64,000 nucleotides of DNA from Paenibacillus sanguinis 2301083 = DSM 16941 (GCF_000374825.1 NZ_KB895376.1:673395-737394), one strand, 5' to 3'; numbered from the stretch's first letter, positions 33,009-44,730 are shown. Made by a program: numbers and translations. The notes: generated by a model not told the origin, from the letters alone.

Positions 33009-34229
33009 CTACTCATCCAGCCCATCGTTAATTTCTTGATCCGACGGCTTGTCGGACAGCTTCATCGTTACCTTCTGCGCTTCGCCGTCCCGATAATACG
33101 TGACTTCCATTTCCTCGCCAATCTTCTTGTGTTCGTACAGGTAACGGCGCAATTCTCTCGTTGACTTGATCGGCTGCTTATCAAGCTGCGTGATTACATC
33201 ATTCAGCTTCAGCCCCGCAGCCTTCGCTGGGCCATGGGCTTCAAGTACAATGATTCCCGAGGTAACCTGGCTCGGCAGCTTCATATCCTCCCGCTGCTCT
33301 TCACTGAGGGGCGAATACGGATTGTTCAAGTCCAGCGTATATACCCCAACATAAGGCCGCACCACCTTGCCATGCAAGAGCAGATCATCCACCGTTTTCA
33401 TGACATCATTGACCGGAATGGCGAATCCAAGCCCTTCCACCCCTGTATCTGAAATCTTCATCGTATTGATTCCGATGAGCTTGCCGTTCAAATCCACCAG
33501 TGCACCACCGCTATTGCCTTCGTTAATGGCTGCATCCGTCTGGATAACCTCCTGCTCCCAGTCGTAGACGCCGTCCTGATTAATGGACACTGGAATCATG
33601 CGGCTCGTATAGCTTACAATGCCCGAGGTCAACGTCCCTCCCAGCCCCAGCGGATTGCCGACGGCAATGACCGTCTCTCCCGCCCGAAGCTTCCCGGAGT
33701 CGCCCAACTCGATCACCGTATTAATTCCATGGTCATCGACTTCCAGCACGGCAATATCGTTGATTGAATCCTCACCGCTCACCTTGGCTTCCCGAGAGCT
33801 TCCGTCGCTGGTCACGATCTCAAGATCGTCTGAGCCGCTAATCACATGGGTGTTGGTAATGACGTACGCTTTACCCTTCTCCTTCTTGAAGATCACGCCC
33901 GAGCCAAGTGCCGCCTGGGATGGATCATTCATCGACAGCTCGTTATGATTCAGAATACTGACTACGGATGGAGCCACCTTGGCCGCTGCCGCACTAATAT
34001 TATGCTTTGATGTAGAGGAAGGAACTCCCGTAATAAAGCTGAACAACAGCACGGCAACCACCGCACTCAAAAGGGAAGAGATCAAGGAGATTTGCAGCGT
34101 GGACAGCCCCCGTTTTGCCCTGTGCCCCGGAGCCCCGCTCAACCAGCGTCGCCGGTCGCCGCCCTCGGACATGCGCACGCGCCGTCCAGGTACCTTGGTG
34201 GAATAAAAATCATCGTCAAATAATCCCAT
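33009..34229 (-). CDS. htrA: HtrA-like membrane-anchored serine protease
   Basis: 406 residues from ATG 34229 (GGAGGGAGAGTG upstream). A cytosolic basic N-tail is followed by one membrane helix (about 47-70), a trypsin-like domain with His in ITNTHVI (near 127), Asp in NDIAVLEV (near 157) and Ser in EGNSGGALV (near 240), and a C-terminal PDZ domain (about 290-390). It degrades misfolded proteins at the outer face of the membrane. It occupies the place of htrC/yycK at the end of the wal cluster. Confidence 0.93.
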   Translation of the reverse strand: MGLFDDDFYSTKVPGRRVRMSEGGDRRRWLSGAPGHRAKRGLSTLQISLISSLLSAVVAVLLFSFITGVPSSTSKHNISAAAAKVAPSVVSILNHNELSMNDPSQAALGSGVIFKKEKGKAYVITNTHVISGSDDLEIVTSDGSSREAKVSGEDSINDIAVLEVDDHGINTVIELGDSGKLRAGETVIAVGNPLGLGGTLTSGIVSYTSRMIPVSINQDGVYDWEQEVIQTDAAINEGNSGGALVDLNGKLIGINTMKISDTGVEGLGFAIPVNDVMKTVDDLLLHGKVVRPYVGVYTLDLNNPYSPLSEEQREDMKLPSQVTSGIIVLEAHGPAKAAGLKLNDVITQLDKQPIKSTRELRRYLYEHKKIGEEMEVTYYRDGEAQKVTMKLSDKPSDQEINDGLDE

Positions 34230-34592
34230 CTCTACACTCTCCCTCCGTAACTCTACCCCCAATATTCGGCGGCCATCCTTCGTAGGTCACATCCCTGAAA
34301 GCAAAGGTCCCCTTCAACTGTATGTCGGTATGGCAAAGCCATATTCACGCGTTTTTTCACCTATTTCTTTAACGCCATGAACCGCGCAGATGTTGCCATC
34401 TTGCCAGGAAGTTTTGCAGCTTTTTTTCCGAACATTGGAATGTTTGACTTGATTACGGACTACACTAATATTAATGCGATAGATTGATAGATTTATCTTA
34501 CCATATTTCGGTGATTTCGAATCATTTTTCAAGCAGAGAAATTTCGGGAATTTCTCCCTGTGCTTTAATCAAAAACCCTTAGGAGGTAAACC

Positions 34593-34799
34593 ATGGATTA
34601 CTACTCTACGCCGATGAACGAGGTCAATTTACTCGCCAAGCTGGCGGACATAAAGGAAGAGCATTACCACCAGTGGCTAACCCTGAGCGCCATGATGGAG
34701 CTGCTGGTGGAGAAGGGCATTCTGACCCGAGAGGAGATAGATAAGAAGGCACAGGAAATCGACGGGTTCCTGACTCCCCCGCCATATCCTACGGTCTAG
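34593..34799 (+). CDS. Small conserved-looking protein inside the wal cluster
   Basis: 68 residues with a strong TTAGGAGGTAAACC site before ATG 34593, transcribed against its neighbours. The sequence LADIKEEHYHQWLTLSAMMELLVEKGILTREEIDKKAQEID resembles the helical segment of nitrile hydratase beta-type subunits, but too little is present for an enzyme. Function unknown. The upstream gap 34230-34592 holds the two divergent promoters and nothing else that I could identify. Confidence 0.7.
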   Translation: MDYYSTPMNEVNLLAKLADIKEEHYHQWLTLSAMMELLVEKGILTREEIDKKAQEIDGFLTPPPYPTV

Positions 34800-34901
34800 G
34801 AGACCACCCGTGGTGACATTATTATTGCGACGGCACATCTCACCCTCCGTTTTCAAGAACGGAAGGCGTTCTATTTGTTGTAAGCAGTATTCCTGAAAAG
34901 G

Positions 34902-35708
34902 TTACCGCTCATTCAGTACATCCCATGCCGTCGGACGATCATAGTAGGTCTCGCAGAGCCTGAACTCGCTGTCCTTATAGAAGCAGCCCCGATCCTCCAT
35001 GGCTCCGCGCACAGACATCTTGGCCAGATCCAGCAAATTATGCTCACGGCTAAGATGCGCCAGATACACCCGCTTCAAACGGCCATTCAATATCTCGCTC
35101 ATGAGCTCCCCGGTAGCCTCGTTAGACAGATGCCCCAAATCACCGAGAATACGACGCTTGATGTTCCACGGGTAACGTCCCATGCGAAGCATCTCTATAT
35201 CATGATTGGCCTCCAGCACCAGAACATCAGCATCGCCGATGGATTCCTTTACCTTATCGCTGGCATAGCCCAGATCGGTGCAAACACTAAGCTTCTCCTT
35301 GCCATCGTAGAAGTTATAGCCCACTGGCTCAGCCGCATCATGGGAGATCGCGAAGGATTCGACCCGCAATGAGCCAAAATCGCGAACCTCTCCCGTGCCC
35401 AGCACACAGCGCTGCTCATCGGCCAGTGCCCCAACCGCCTTCTCCATTGCCAGCCAGGTCTTCTCGTTCGCATACACCGGAAGCTGGTATTTCCGCGCTA
35501 CCGCTCCCAAACCCTTGATATGGTCGGAATGCTCATGCGTAATCAGAATGCCGTCTAATTGTTGCCCGGTCATTCCTCGCTCCTGCATCAGCTCATCGAT
35601 ACGTTTGGCGCTGAAGCCCGCATCGATCATCAAGGTCGTTTCCCCATTGTCCACCAGTGTCGCATTCCCCGTCGAGCCACTCGACAGTACCGAAAACCGT
35701 ATCCCCAT
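34902..35708 (-). CDS. walJ: WalJ (YycJ) metallo-beta-lactamase-fold protein
   Basis: 268 residues, the usual length. The metallo-beta-lactamase signature THEHSDHIKGL lies near residue 57-67, with a following His in SHDAAEP and AHLSREHN near the end. Family members are 5'-3' exonucleases or processing enzymes linked to cell-wall and replication control. It follows walI by 9 nt, so it is in the walRKHIJ operon. Confidence 0.93.
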   Translation of the reverse strand: MGIRFSVLSSGSTGNATLVDNGETTLMIDAGFSAKRIDELMQERGMTGQQLDGILITHEHSDHIKGLGAVARKYQLPVYANEKTWLAMEKAVGALADEQRCVLGTGEVRDFGSLRVESFAISHDAAEPVGYNFYDGKEKLSVCTDLGYASDKVKESIGDADVLVLEANHDIEMLRMGRYPWNIKRRILGDLGHLSNEATGELMSEILNGRLKRVYLAHLSREHNLLDLAKMSVRGAMEDRGCFYKDSEFRLCETYYDRPTAWDVLNER

Positions 35709-35717
35709 GTTCTCCCA

Positions 35718-36467
35718 TTACTCCTTCGTCTTCTCCGTGTTCGGACTAATCACGTCACCGCTGATGCCCTGTACATAATACTCCGTGCCGTTTTCCAGCA
35801 TAAAGCGCCAAGCTGGTGCCGCCGGCAAATGGGCGTCCGAGTCAAATAGCTCGCCGTAATATCCTAAGTCTATCTCAGTCACCACCGAGCCTTCCGGCAG
35901 GAAATTCTCTACCAGGTTTCCCAGCGCCTTGGAGGCGGACAGCACCCGCTGCGGCTTCTCCTCTTCCGGATAAGTGATCTCGATCGCCTGCAGCTGATAC
36001 GAAATGATCTTCTGGTTGCTGTTGAACAGCTTCAACTCTATCTTGAACAGTGGCCATTTGCCGTCGACCAGTGGATGGAGTATGAAGACATCCGAGCTGC
36101 TGGCGGCCTCATCGTACCAATAGCCATTAATTCCGGGAAGGCTATCCTTCAGCGCAAGCGCTAGGTCACGCGGTGAGAAGATCAACTTGCTATCCACCGG
36201 CGCAGGCAGATCCGTCAGCTTGCCTTGCTGCCCACCATTGATGAACCGATAGGCGATTTTGGGCAGCTCTGGCGCCTCACTTGGAATCTTGGCCAGCACT
36301 CGAATCTCCTTTTCATCCATCGCCCTTTGCGTGTTATTCTCCAAGGCCGTAATGTCCAGACTGGAGTCGGCCTGTTCGCGCAGATCGTTCCATAACTGAT
36401 AGCCCAGTACCAGATTCAGCAACAAAAAAGCATAGATCAACACATTTTTTGCCCGACCCCAATCCAT
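35718..36467 (-). CDS. walI: WalI (YycI) regulator of WalK
   Basis: 249 residues from ATG 36467 (GGAAAGGGGA upstream); the frame extends further upstream into walH. One membrane helix at about 7-26 (NVLIYAFLLLNLVLGYQLW) and an extracytoplasmic YycH/YycI-type domain. In Bacillus, WalI and WalH bind WalK in the membrane and modulate its kinase activity. The start lies 29 nt after the walH stop. Confidence 0.92.
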   Translation of the reverse strand: MDWGRAKNVLIYAFLLLNLVLGYQLWNDLREQADSSLDITALENNTQRAMDEKEIRVLAKIPSEAPELPKIAYRFINGGQQGKLTDLPAPVDSKLIFSPRDLALALKDSLPGINGYWYDEAASSSDVFILHPLVDGKWPLFKIELKLFNSNQKIISYQLQAIEITYPEEEKPQRVLSASKALGNLVENFLPEGSVVTEIDLGYYGELFDSDAHLPAAPAWRFMLENGTEYYVQGISGDVISPNTEKTKE

Positions 36468-36495
36468 AATCCGTCCCCTTTCCTCATTCTCTTCC

Positions 36496-37809
36496 CTAGG
36501 GTTCAACCGAACTCTGTTGCAGCACCCTGGTCGCCCCATTGCTCAACTCAACTACCCACATCGGCTTGAGCAACAAGCCCTGGTCAGTGAGAGAAGGCAC
36601 ATAGGCCGGATATAACCGGGCAATGCGCGCCTCATCCTTCAGCTCGGCAAGCTGCTCCCGCAGCGCCTCACCGCCCGGCAAAGCAACCACCTGCTTGTCC
36701 CAGCCTTCATCCGCATCATAGATCAACGACCGCTCGTAGCCGATAACCGTCCCTTGACGCACCTCCAGAGAGATGACTCCATAATGGAACGATACCAAAT
36801 CCAGAATAGGAAACAGACCCGATGGTCCTGTGCCATAATACTGTTGAAATAAGACCCGCTGCTGATTGCCTCCGGCCCCGTCGTTCATCTGCTCCAAGCG
36901 GTATTTGCCATTCCAGCCGCCATACTGATTGACGAAGTCAACCGCAGACAATACGTTCTTGCTTGAGGAATTCTCCCCCGCCGAGGGCGCTGCCGGATCA
37001 GTATAGTTAATCCAGTTCCGGTCCTGTCTAACCTGAAGACTACGCTTGCCGTCCGTATAAATCTCGGAACCATCCTTCTCGCGAATGTAGCGGGTGATAC
37101 TCGGGTCAAAAAACAAGCTCCGCTGCATCTGCTCCGTCGAGTATAGCCCGATACCAAGGCCCGCCTGCACCATGTCAATGGACTGCTCAGGAAGGTAAAC
37201 CCCATCCTCCAGCGTATACGGCACCCAATCCTTGCCGAAATCCACCTGCTGCTGCACATCCTGCATCGTCAAGTCCGCCTTGGTGGCTTCATACACGACA
37301 TCGCCGCGCGAGCTAAAGAAGAACACGCGCACCTGATCCTCGGTGCCCGTATTATAGATCAGGAGCCGATTTATGCTCTCCGCGTCAAATAGCGAATCAG
37401 GAGCAATCTGCATCACTCGCTGCAACAAGCCAATCGGGACACCTCCGCCAAACTCTAACTCCACGCCGATATGCTGGCTGCGAATCTCCGTCCAGTTGAC
37501 ATTATCCACCGCATAACGCTGGAATCCGTCGAACTGCCGCCCTTTCAGCCGCGAATAAATTAAATTGTAAAACGTAGAATCCGGGTAGAATAGCGTGTGC
37601 CTCCCCTCACCCATATGAACCACAATTTGCGCCGGGAACAGCAGCGTCTCCGCCTCCAGCGAGGCCCCCATATTTTCCGTCCGGATGTAGTCATTCTCTG
37701 TTTTGACCACCGGATTGCTGCCGGGGAGCTGATAGATCAGCAAAAAACTTTGTACCAAGCTGCACACCACCAGCAAGGCCAGCACCAACGATTTAATCTT
37801 CTCTTTCAT
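36496..37809 (-). CDS. walH: WalH (YycH) regulator of WalK
   Basis: 437 residues. A single N-terminal membrane helix (about 7-25, SLVLALLVVCSLVQSFLLI) is followed by the large extracytoplasmic YycH fold. ATG 37809 overlaps the walK stop by 4 nt, indicating translational coupling. Partners are WalI and WalK. Confidence 0.93.
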   Translation of the reverse strand: MKEKIKSLVLALLVVCSLVQSFLLIYQLPGSNPVVKTENDYIRTENMGASLEAETLLFPAQIVVHMGEGRHTLFYPDSTFYNLIYSRLKGRQFDGFQRYAVDNVNWTEIRSQHIGVELEFGGGVPIGLLQRVMQIAPDSLFDAESINRLLIYNTGTEDQVRVFFFSSRGDVVYEATKADLTMQDVQQQVDFGKDWVPYTLEDGVYLPEQSIDMVQAGLGIGLYSTEQMQRSLFFDPSITRYIREKDGSEIYTDGKRSLQVRQDRNWINYTDPAAPSAGENSSSKNVLSAVDFVNQYGGWNGKYRLEQMNDGAGGNQQRVLFQQYYGTGPSGLFPILDLVSFHYGVISLEVRQGTVIGYERSLIYDADEGWDKQVVALPGGEALREQLAELKDEARIARLYPAYVPSLTDQGLLLKPMWVVELSNGATRVLQQSSVEP

Positions 37810-39629
37810 CGCGTCTCGCCCCCTTGCTTCTGCATCGGCAGCGTAAAGGTTACCTTCGTGCCCTTGCCGAACTCGGATTGCAGGGAAATCGTGCCACCAT
37901 GAGCTTTCACAATTTCCCGGGCAATCGACAAACCTAATCCCGTGCCACCCATATTCCGTGAACGGGCTTTGTCCACCCGATAGAAGCGCTCAAATATCCG
38001 GTCCAGGTCCTTCTTCGGAATGCCAATGCCGTTATCCTGCACAGAAATAGCCAACTGGCGATCCTCAGTCATACGTGCTTCCAAAGCAATCGTGCCGCCT
38101 TCCGGCGTGTACTTCATCGCATTGGACACAAGGTTGTCCAACACCTGGTCAATCTGATCCCGGTCCATAAGGACAGGCTCTACATCACTTGCGACAAAGA
38201 TCGTTGGCTTGATATCCTTCTCCTGCATTTGAAAAGAAAATCGATCCGCCACTTCCTCCAGCATCTCCATCATATTGGCCGGCTGCTTGCGCAGCTCCGC
38301 TTCCTGAGAATCAAGACGCGACAGATGCAACAGGTCAGTGACCAGGCGAATCATCCGCTCCGTCTGGTTCTGGATGACCGACACAAAGCGAGGGCCCAGT
38401 TCCGCATCCTCCAGCGCACCATCCTCCAGAGCCTCTGTATAGCTCTTGATTGTCGTCAGCGGTGTACGCAGCTCATGCGATACATTGGCAACGAACTCCC
38501 GCCGCGATGCCTCCAGCTTCTCCTGCTCAGTGACATCCTGCAGCACGGCGATCGTACCGATGATGCCGAACTCCCGCCGATGAATCGGCGTGAAGGTCAC
38601 GCGTATCAGCAGCAATCCGCCGTCAGGCGCATCATCCTCCAGCATCGCCGAATGCATCGTGCCCCGCTCCAACACGCCGCGTTCTTCCTCGGGTAAATGC
38701 AGCAGCGAAATGATGTCCGTCCCAATCGCTGGCTGATCCTCCACCTGGAGGATTTCCCCCGCCCGCCGATTCATCAGAATAACCCGGCCATGCTCGTCCG
38801 TAGCAATTACACCATCGCTCATATTGGTCAGAATTGAAGCCAGCTTCTCCTTCTCTTCCTCGTTCTGAGCGAGTGCATCCCGCAAACGGCTGGTCATATA
38901 GTTAAATGCCTTGCTAAGCTGCCCAATCTCATCATTGCCCAGCACAGGCATCTTCTGCTGGAACTCTCCTTCCGCAACGGCTGTTGCCCGTCGGGTCAGC
39001 TCCTTGATCGGCGACGTAATCGTATGGGCGAGAATGACGCCAAGCACGGCCGTCAGCCCCAGCGCCAGCAGAATACCGGAGATAAAAATATTGTTAATCC
39101 GCTCCATCGTACTGTATAGATCGCTCATCGAGGCAGCTATGTATATGGCACCGACAATTTTTCCGCCGCTGGCTACTGGCTTGGCTACCACCTTCTTGCG
39201 CACATTGTCCTCATCGATAATGTATTCCTCGTTATCGCGGATTCCCTGCAACGCCCGGCTGACCACAGTCTGCGTATTCTTGGTCCCCACATAATCGGCA
39301 TGGGAAGGCTTGGAGGTCGTCAGTACCTTGCCGCTGGCGTCCAGCACCTGAATTTCCGCACCATTGATATTGAACAAATTGTTCACCAGTACACGCAAAT
39401 TATCCAGCGATTCCTCCGCGGAATCTCCCGTGACTCCCAGGTTCTGTGCAGCCAGGACCGAGAGCAGCTCCGCCCGTTCCTGCAACTCCTTCGTGAAATT
39501 ACTGGTTAGCGAGGTCTTCATCGCGCTGACAAAATAAACCCCGATCAACTGCATCGCAATCAGGATCAGCAGCACGTACACGATAATCAGCTTAGCCTGG
39601 AGAGTGCGAACGAAGGAGGATAAGTTCAT
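37806..39629 (-). CDS. walK: WalK (YycG) sensor histidine kinase
   Basis: 607 residues. Two membrane helices (about 13-33 and 183-203) flank an extracytoplasmic sensor domain. HAMP (about 204-256), PAS (about 262-370), HisKA with the phospho-acceptor His in SHELRTPL near 384, and HATPase (about 490-600; DNGIGIPKKDLDRIFERFYR, GTGLGLSIA) follow. Partner of WalR in essential control of cell-wall hydrolases. The start is one base after the walR stop. Confidence 0.96.
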   Translation of the reverse strand: MNLSSFVRTLQAKLIIVYVLLILIAMQLIGVYFVSAMKTSLTSNFTKELQERAELLSVLAAQNLGVTGDSAEESLDNLRVLVNNLFNINGAEIQVLDASGKVLTTSKPSHADYVGTKNTQTVVSRALQGIRDNEEYIIDEDNVRKKVVAKPVASGGKIVGAIYIAASMSDLYSTMERINNIFISGILLALGLTAVLGVILAHTITSPIKELTRRATAVAEGEFQQKMPVLGNDEIGQLSKAFNYMTSRLRDALAQNEEEKEKLASILTNMSDGVIATDEHGRVILMNRRAGEILQVEDQPAIGTDIISLLHLPEEERGVLERGTMHSAMLEDDAPDGGLLLIRVTFTPIHRREFGIIGTIAVLQDVTEQEKLEASRREFVANVSHELRTPLTTIKSYTEALEDGALEDAELGPRFVSVIQNQTERMIRLVTDLLHLSRLDSQEAELRKQPANMMEMLEEVADRFSFQMQEKDIKPTIFVASDVEPVLMDRDQIDQVLDNLVSNAMKYTPEGGTIALEARMTEDRQLAISVQDNGIGIPKKDLDRIFERFYRVDKARSRNMGGTGLGLSIAREIVKAHGGTISLQSEFGKGTKVTFTLPMQKQGGETR

Positions 39630-39630
39630 G

Positions 39631-40347
39631 CTAGAATACCCCCGCCTTGGAGCTGCGCATCATATACCCCAAGCCGCGCCGGGTAAGGATATACTCGGGC
39701 TTGCTCGGGTCGTCCTCAATCTTCTCCCGTAGACGCCGAATCGTGACATCCACGGTGCGAACATCGCCGAAATACTCAAAACCCCATACGGCCTGAAGCA
39801 AATGCTCCCGAGTCATCACCTTGCCGGCATTTTTGACGAGGTAATGCACCAGCTCAAATTCCCGATGCGTCAAATCCAGCGGCTCCCCATTCTTGTGGAC
39901 CGTATACATATCCGTATCTATGAACAATTCAAACAAGCTGATCCCCTGTCTTGCTTCTTCCGTACCTTCCACTTCCGTCTGCTTCTGCTGCCGCCGCAAA
40001 TGCGCCTTCACCCGGGCCAGCAGCTCGCGCGTACTGAAGGGCTTGGTCACATAATCATCAGCTCCCAGCTCAAGGCCCAGCACTTTGTCGATTTCCCCGT
40101 CCTTGGCCGTCAGCATGATGATTGGGGTTTGCAGCTTGGCACGCACCTCACGGCATACATCCATCCCGTCCTTGCCGGGCAACATCAAATCTAGCAGGAT
40201 CAAGTCCGGCTGCTCGGAAAAGGCCAATTCCACGGCCTCAATGCCGTCAAAGGCAAGTACAACCTCGTAGCCCTCTTTTTCCAGATTAAATTTCAGTATA
40301 TCCGCAATGGGCTTCTCATCATCCACTACTAAAATCTTACCTTGCAT
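39631..40347 (-). CDS. walR: WalR (YycF) response regulator
   Basis: 238 residues. Receiver domain with phospho-acceptor Asp53 (ILLDLMLPG), conserved DDE at 9-11 and Lys in [11 protein letters not shown] near 103. OmpR/PhoB-type winged helix at about 135-232. First gene of the walRKHIJ operon. Confidence 0.97.
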   Translation of the reverse strand: MQGKILVVDDEKPIADILKFNLEKEGYEVVLAFDGIEAVELAFSEQPDLILLDLMLPGKDGMDVCREVRAKLQTPIIMLTAKDGEIDKVLGLELGADDYVTKPFSTRELLARVKAHLRRQQKQTEVEGTEEARQGISLFELFIDTDMYTVHKNGEPLDLTHREFELVHYLVKNAGKVMTREHLLQAVWGFEYFGDVRTVDVTIRRLREKIEDDPSKPEYILTRRGLGYMMRSSKAGVF

Positions 40348-40598
40348 GATTCAGTTCACCCCAAACTTTCAGCCATGTGCTTGTTATCCCTCTATCTTAC
40401 CATAACCGAAGCTGCATCAGCTATCCAAGCCCCTGAACCCACTGAACCCGAAGTAACCGCTCACTCCATATATCCCTTTCTTGGCTTGTTATGTCATAGA
40501 AAAAAGCTCGCCCCAGTCATTCCGTTCCCTTAAGGTTCAGAAATGCCGGGCCAAGCTTGGTCGCTCAAAAGATTCCATCAAAAAACGCCAGATACGAC

Positions 40599-42152
40599 TT
40601 ACAGATACTTTAATGGATTCTGTACATTGCCATTCTCATGAATTTCAAAATGCAAGTGCGTGCCGGTAGAGCGTCCCGTATTGCCCATAACACCGATCTT
40701 CTCACCCTTTTCGACGACCTGCCCCTTCTCCACGTTATACTCCTTCAGATGGCCATATAATGTTTCATAGCCATTCTTATGGTCTATAATAACTACATTA
40801 CCGTAGCCGGATTTGGTTCCAACATAGGACACCACGCCATGATCGGCCGCCAAAATCCCCTTGTTTGATGATACCAGATCGATCCCTTTATGAGTCCGGC
40901 CCCAACGCTGTCCGTAGCTGCTTGTCATCTTGGCGCTAAGCACCGGCCAGGCAAACTGCCCGCTGCCCTCACCCAATACAACCTTGGTTCCTTTCATCAC
41001 GATCTTCGGTGACGATGGCTCGATAACTTCTTGTCCCAGCCATTCCTCGTGTACCAGCATGCCGTTCTCCTTGGTCACCCGGTATTCCATAGCCTTAAGA
41101 CCGCTTGTTCCCAGAGAAATCACTTTGGTCTCCCCGGCGCGCATCTTGGGATTGGTCTGCACAACCACCTGAGGTTCAGTGACAATCTCTTCCACAATTC
41201 GCTCAACCGAGCGTACCGTGAGTGCCGGTTGTATCGCCTTTACATTCAACATTGTCCCGATTTGCAGCGTTCGCTCCTGTACACCAGGATTGGCCGCGAA
41301 CAAATCTGCCTGGGACACGTCAAAGCGGGCTGCGATTGACGAAATCGTATCCCCTTCTTGAACCTCATATTGTACGGCCTTCTCGCCACCTTCAAGAATG
41401 AGCTGCGCTGCTTCTTCAGGGCTCATCACCCGGTCAGGGCTGACCTTGACGGCCGCCTGCTTGACCTCTTCGGTAATTTCTGCCGATTCCAGCTCGGCTC
41501 CGGTCGATTTTACATGATTATTGCTGGTAGCCTTGCCCCCTGTACGCTGAACCTTCGCGGCCAGTGTATTGCTGCTATCCTGCAAATAAGGAATATAACT
41601 GCTCTTCACCTGCTTCAGTACCTCTTGCACTGCAGCCGGGTCCTTGACGATAGCTACAACCTCACCGTTCACCCGAAGTTCCATGCCCTTGGCATAGCCG
41701 GTTAACTTGCCATACAGGGCATTCATTGTTGTCTCGGCATCGATCTCCGCCTTATACGCTTCCTCCGGCTTCGTAGTAATAACCTCGGTGTTAACCACCA
41801 TATTAACGTCTGGATATTTTTCCTTATACGCTTGCTCTTTACGATCAATGACGGCTTGCAGCTGGGATTCACTCATGATAGCGCCCATATCCTGACCACC
41901 CAGGAACACCCGGTAGTAGGATACCGTGTTCGCCTTCACATACTGCTGCCCCCCCAGATACACTGTGCTGGCAATCAATACAACAGCGGCTCCGGCAATG
42001 ATAACCTTGCGATATTTGAAGAACGAGGCCATGCTCACCCGTCCTTGAAATTTGGACATCTCTGAATCGTTCTCGGAGCGGCCATGTTTTCCTGATGTAG
42101 AAACATCGTTTTTACGCCATAACCGCCAGCCTTTTCCCGTAAAACCCTTCAT
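40599..42152 (-). CDS. M23 peptidase with LysM and G5 domains
   Basis: 517 residues from ATG 42152 (AAGGAGATCGGT upstream). A membrane helix at about 40-58 (VIIAGAAVVLIASTVYLG), a coiled middle region, LysM at about 260-305 (YEVQEGDTISSIAARFDVSQADLFAANPG), G5 at about 310-385, and peptidase_M23 from about 400 with HKGIDLV near 420 and HLHFEIHENG near 500. It should cleave peptidoglycan crosslinks outside the membrane. Its place just upstream of walR fits the regulon but no WalR box was verified. Confidence 0.93.
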   Translation of the reverse strand: MKGFTGKGWRLWRKNDVSTSGKHGRSENDSEMSKFQGRVSMASFFKYRKVIIAGAAVVLIASTVYLGGQQYVKANTVSYYRVFLGGQDMGAIMSESQLQAVIDRKEQAYKEKYPDVNMVVNTEVITTKPEEAYKAEIDAETTMNALYGKLTGYAKGMELRVNGEVVAIVKDPAAVQEVLKQVKSSYIPYLQDSSNTLAAKVQRTGGKATSNNHVKSTGAELESAEITEEVKQAAVKVSPDRVMSPEEAAQLILEGGEKAVQYEVQEGDTISSIAARFDVSQADLFAANPGVQERTLQIGTMLNVKAIQPALTVRSVERIVEEIVTEPQVVVQTNPKMRAGETKVISLGTSGLKAMEYRVTKENGMLVHEEWLGQEVIEPSSPKIVMKGTKVVLGEGSGQFAWPVLSAKMTSSYGQRWGRTHKGIDLVSSNKGILAADHGVVSYVGTKSGYGNVVIIDHKNGYETLYGHLKEYNVEKGQVVEKGEKIGVMGNTGRSTGTHLHFEIHENGNVQNPLKYL

Positions 42153-42260
42153 ACCGATCTCCTTTTCGACTCTACTCGACAATAAATAGTTTCAAAATTT
42201 TAACCTTTAATCGCTATTTAACTTTACCATAGCCGGACAACCGATTTCAACCGCCGGTAA

Positions 42261-42293
42261 AAATGCATAAAACCCGCATAACCATGCGGGTTT
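42261..42293 (-). terminator. Terminator of the 42357-43046 gene
   Basis: AAACCCGCAT (42270-42279) and ATGCGGGTTT (42284-42293) form a perfect 10-bp stem with loop AACC; the minus strand continues to a T-rich tract. Confidence 0.75.
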
Positions 42294-42356
42294 AGTGCTG
42301 TTCACGCTCCTTGGCGCCAACAGAGAAAAAATTTACAGTTGTGTGAATGGCTTCCC

Positions 42357-43046
42357 TTATTCTTTTAACATCTCGATAACTTTCGCATATTCTGCCTTAT
42401 CCAGATGCTTGGACAGGATTTGTTCGATGTTAATCATTTCTGTCTCCGTCAAGCCGCCTTCCAGCGCATTGGTTAACTGTTGCATATCTTCCTGCGGCAG
42501 CTTTGACATGAGAATAGCAAAAATCTCTTCCTTCTCCTGATCGGGTAATTCATCCTTCTTCGCCACCAGATCATCCGGAGTCACTACGACCTGACTGTCC
42601 TGAACCAGGGCATCTCCTCCAGCCTCCAGGCCACCCATGACCGGTAAGGCTCCATCCGGTGCTGTTCCATTCTTCTCATCCGTCTGCGGCTCTGTATCCT
42701 CCCCTTGGTGAAGATCATCGGTGACGGCAGCCCGGCCCGGATTGACGCTACTGTTCCCGCTGCCCGATCCACCCGCCTGTTCACCAGCATCTGCCGCATC
42801 CTGATTGGAACGACTGCCAGACGGGTTATCCGAGATCGAGGGTGCTCCGCCCAGGCCCAGCATGCCTTTCATCATACTAACCAGGCTGGGAGCGTGCCCG
42901 GTCACGGGTAAATTATAGCTCCCTAGCAAGGACTGGACATACGAATTGACCATATAGCCTGTCGTCGCCATCGTTAATACACTAACTGCGACCACTGTCG
43001 CACCTAATTTTAACAGCCAGCCCATCCATTTCATAAATCGCATCAT
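42357..43046 (-). CDS. Membrane-anchored hypothetical protein
   Basis: 229 residues. Hydrophobic N-terminal segment (about 10-33), then a Gly/Ser/Asp-rich low-complexity region (about 70-150), then a charged helical C-terminus (EEIFAILMSKLPQEDMQQLTNALEGGLTETEMINIEQIL). No family recognised. It is a single gene with its own terminator between the M23 peptidase and purA. Confidence 0.78.
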   Translation of the reverse strand: MMRFMKWMGWLLKLGATVVAVSVLTMATTGYMVNSYVQSLLGSYNLPVTGHAPSLVSMMKGMLGLGGAPSISDNPSGSRSNQDAADAGEQAGGSGSGNSSVNPGRAAVTDDLHQGEDTEPQTDEKNGTAPDGALPVMGGLEAGGDALVQDSQVVVTPDDLVAKKDELPDQEKEEIFAILMSKLPQEDMQQLTNALEGGLTETEMINIEQILSKHLDKAEYAKVIEMLKE

Positions 43047-43142
43047 GATGCCTCCTTCTGCCTTGTCACTATCACGTGCTCTATCTTTTCTCAGTATGGA
43101 CGGAGAAGCGTGATTTCAACCTTGACCGCAGAAGTACCGCAG

Positions 43143-43182
43143 AAAAAAACGCCTCAAGCGGATGTAGCCATCCTGCCGAGGC
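43143..43182 (-). terminator. Terminator of purA
   Basis: On the minus strand GCCTC and GAGGC (43178-43182, 43151-43155) with inner GGATG/CATCC form a stem with symmetric internal loops, followed by a G and seven T (43143-43149). Confidence 0.85.
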
Positions 43183-43215
43183 GGTGATCAATAGATTCTA
43201 TATAATTAAAATGTA

Positions 43216-44532
<1,317 letters not shown>

Positions 44533-44697
44533 CTATATTTGAGTATTTGAGCATTGCAAAAGTCAGCCTCAGGTTCGCTTCCCACAAATCCCCGGCCGAT
44601 GATCTTCCCGGACTGCTAAAGTATAGTCAAAAACTAGCAGCTACACGCTTAACAGACACGATCTGCTGTGATGTTGCCGCTTTAACGCAGCAATATT

Positions 44698-44726
44698 AGT
44701 TTAACAGCCTCCTTTTTTAAAGTCAA
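44698..44726 (-). promoter_or_regulatory. purA promoter
   Basis: Minus strand: -35 TTGACT (44721-44726), 17-bp spacer, -10 TAAACT (44698-44703). It lies between the PurBoxes and purA. Confidence 0.65.
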
Positions 44727-44730
44727 ATCC

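Noticed and set aside
34314..34532. 72-codon minus-strand frame upstream of htrA
   Set aside because: No ribosome-binding site, no recognisable pattern; lies in the promoter region.
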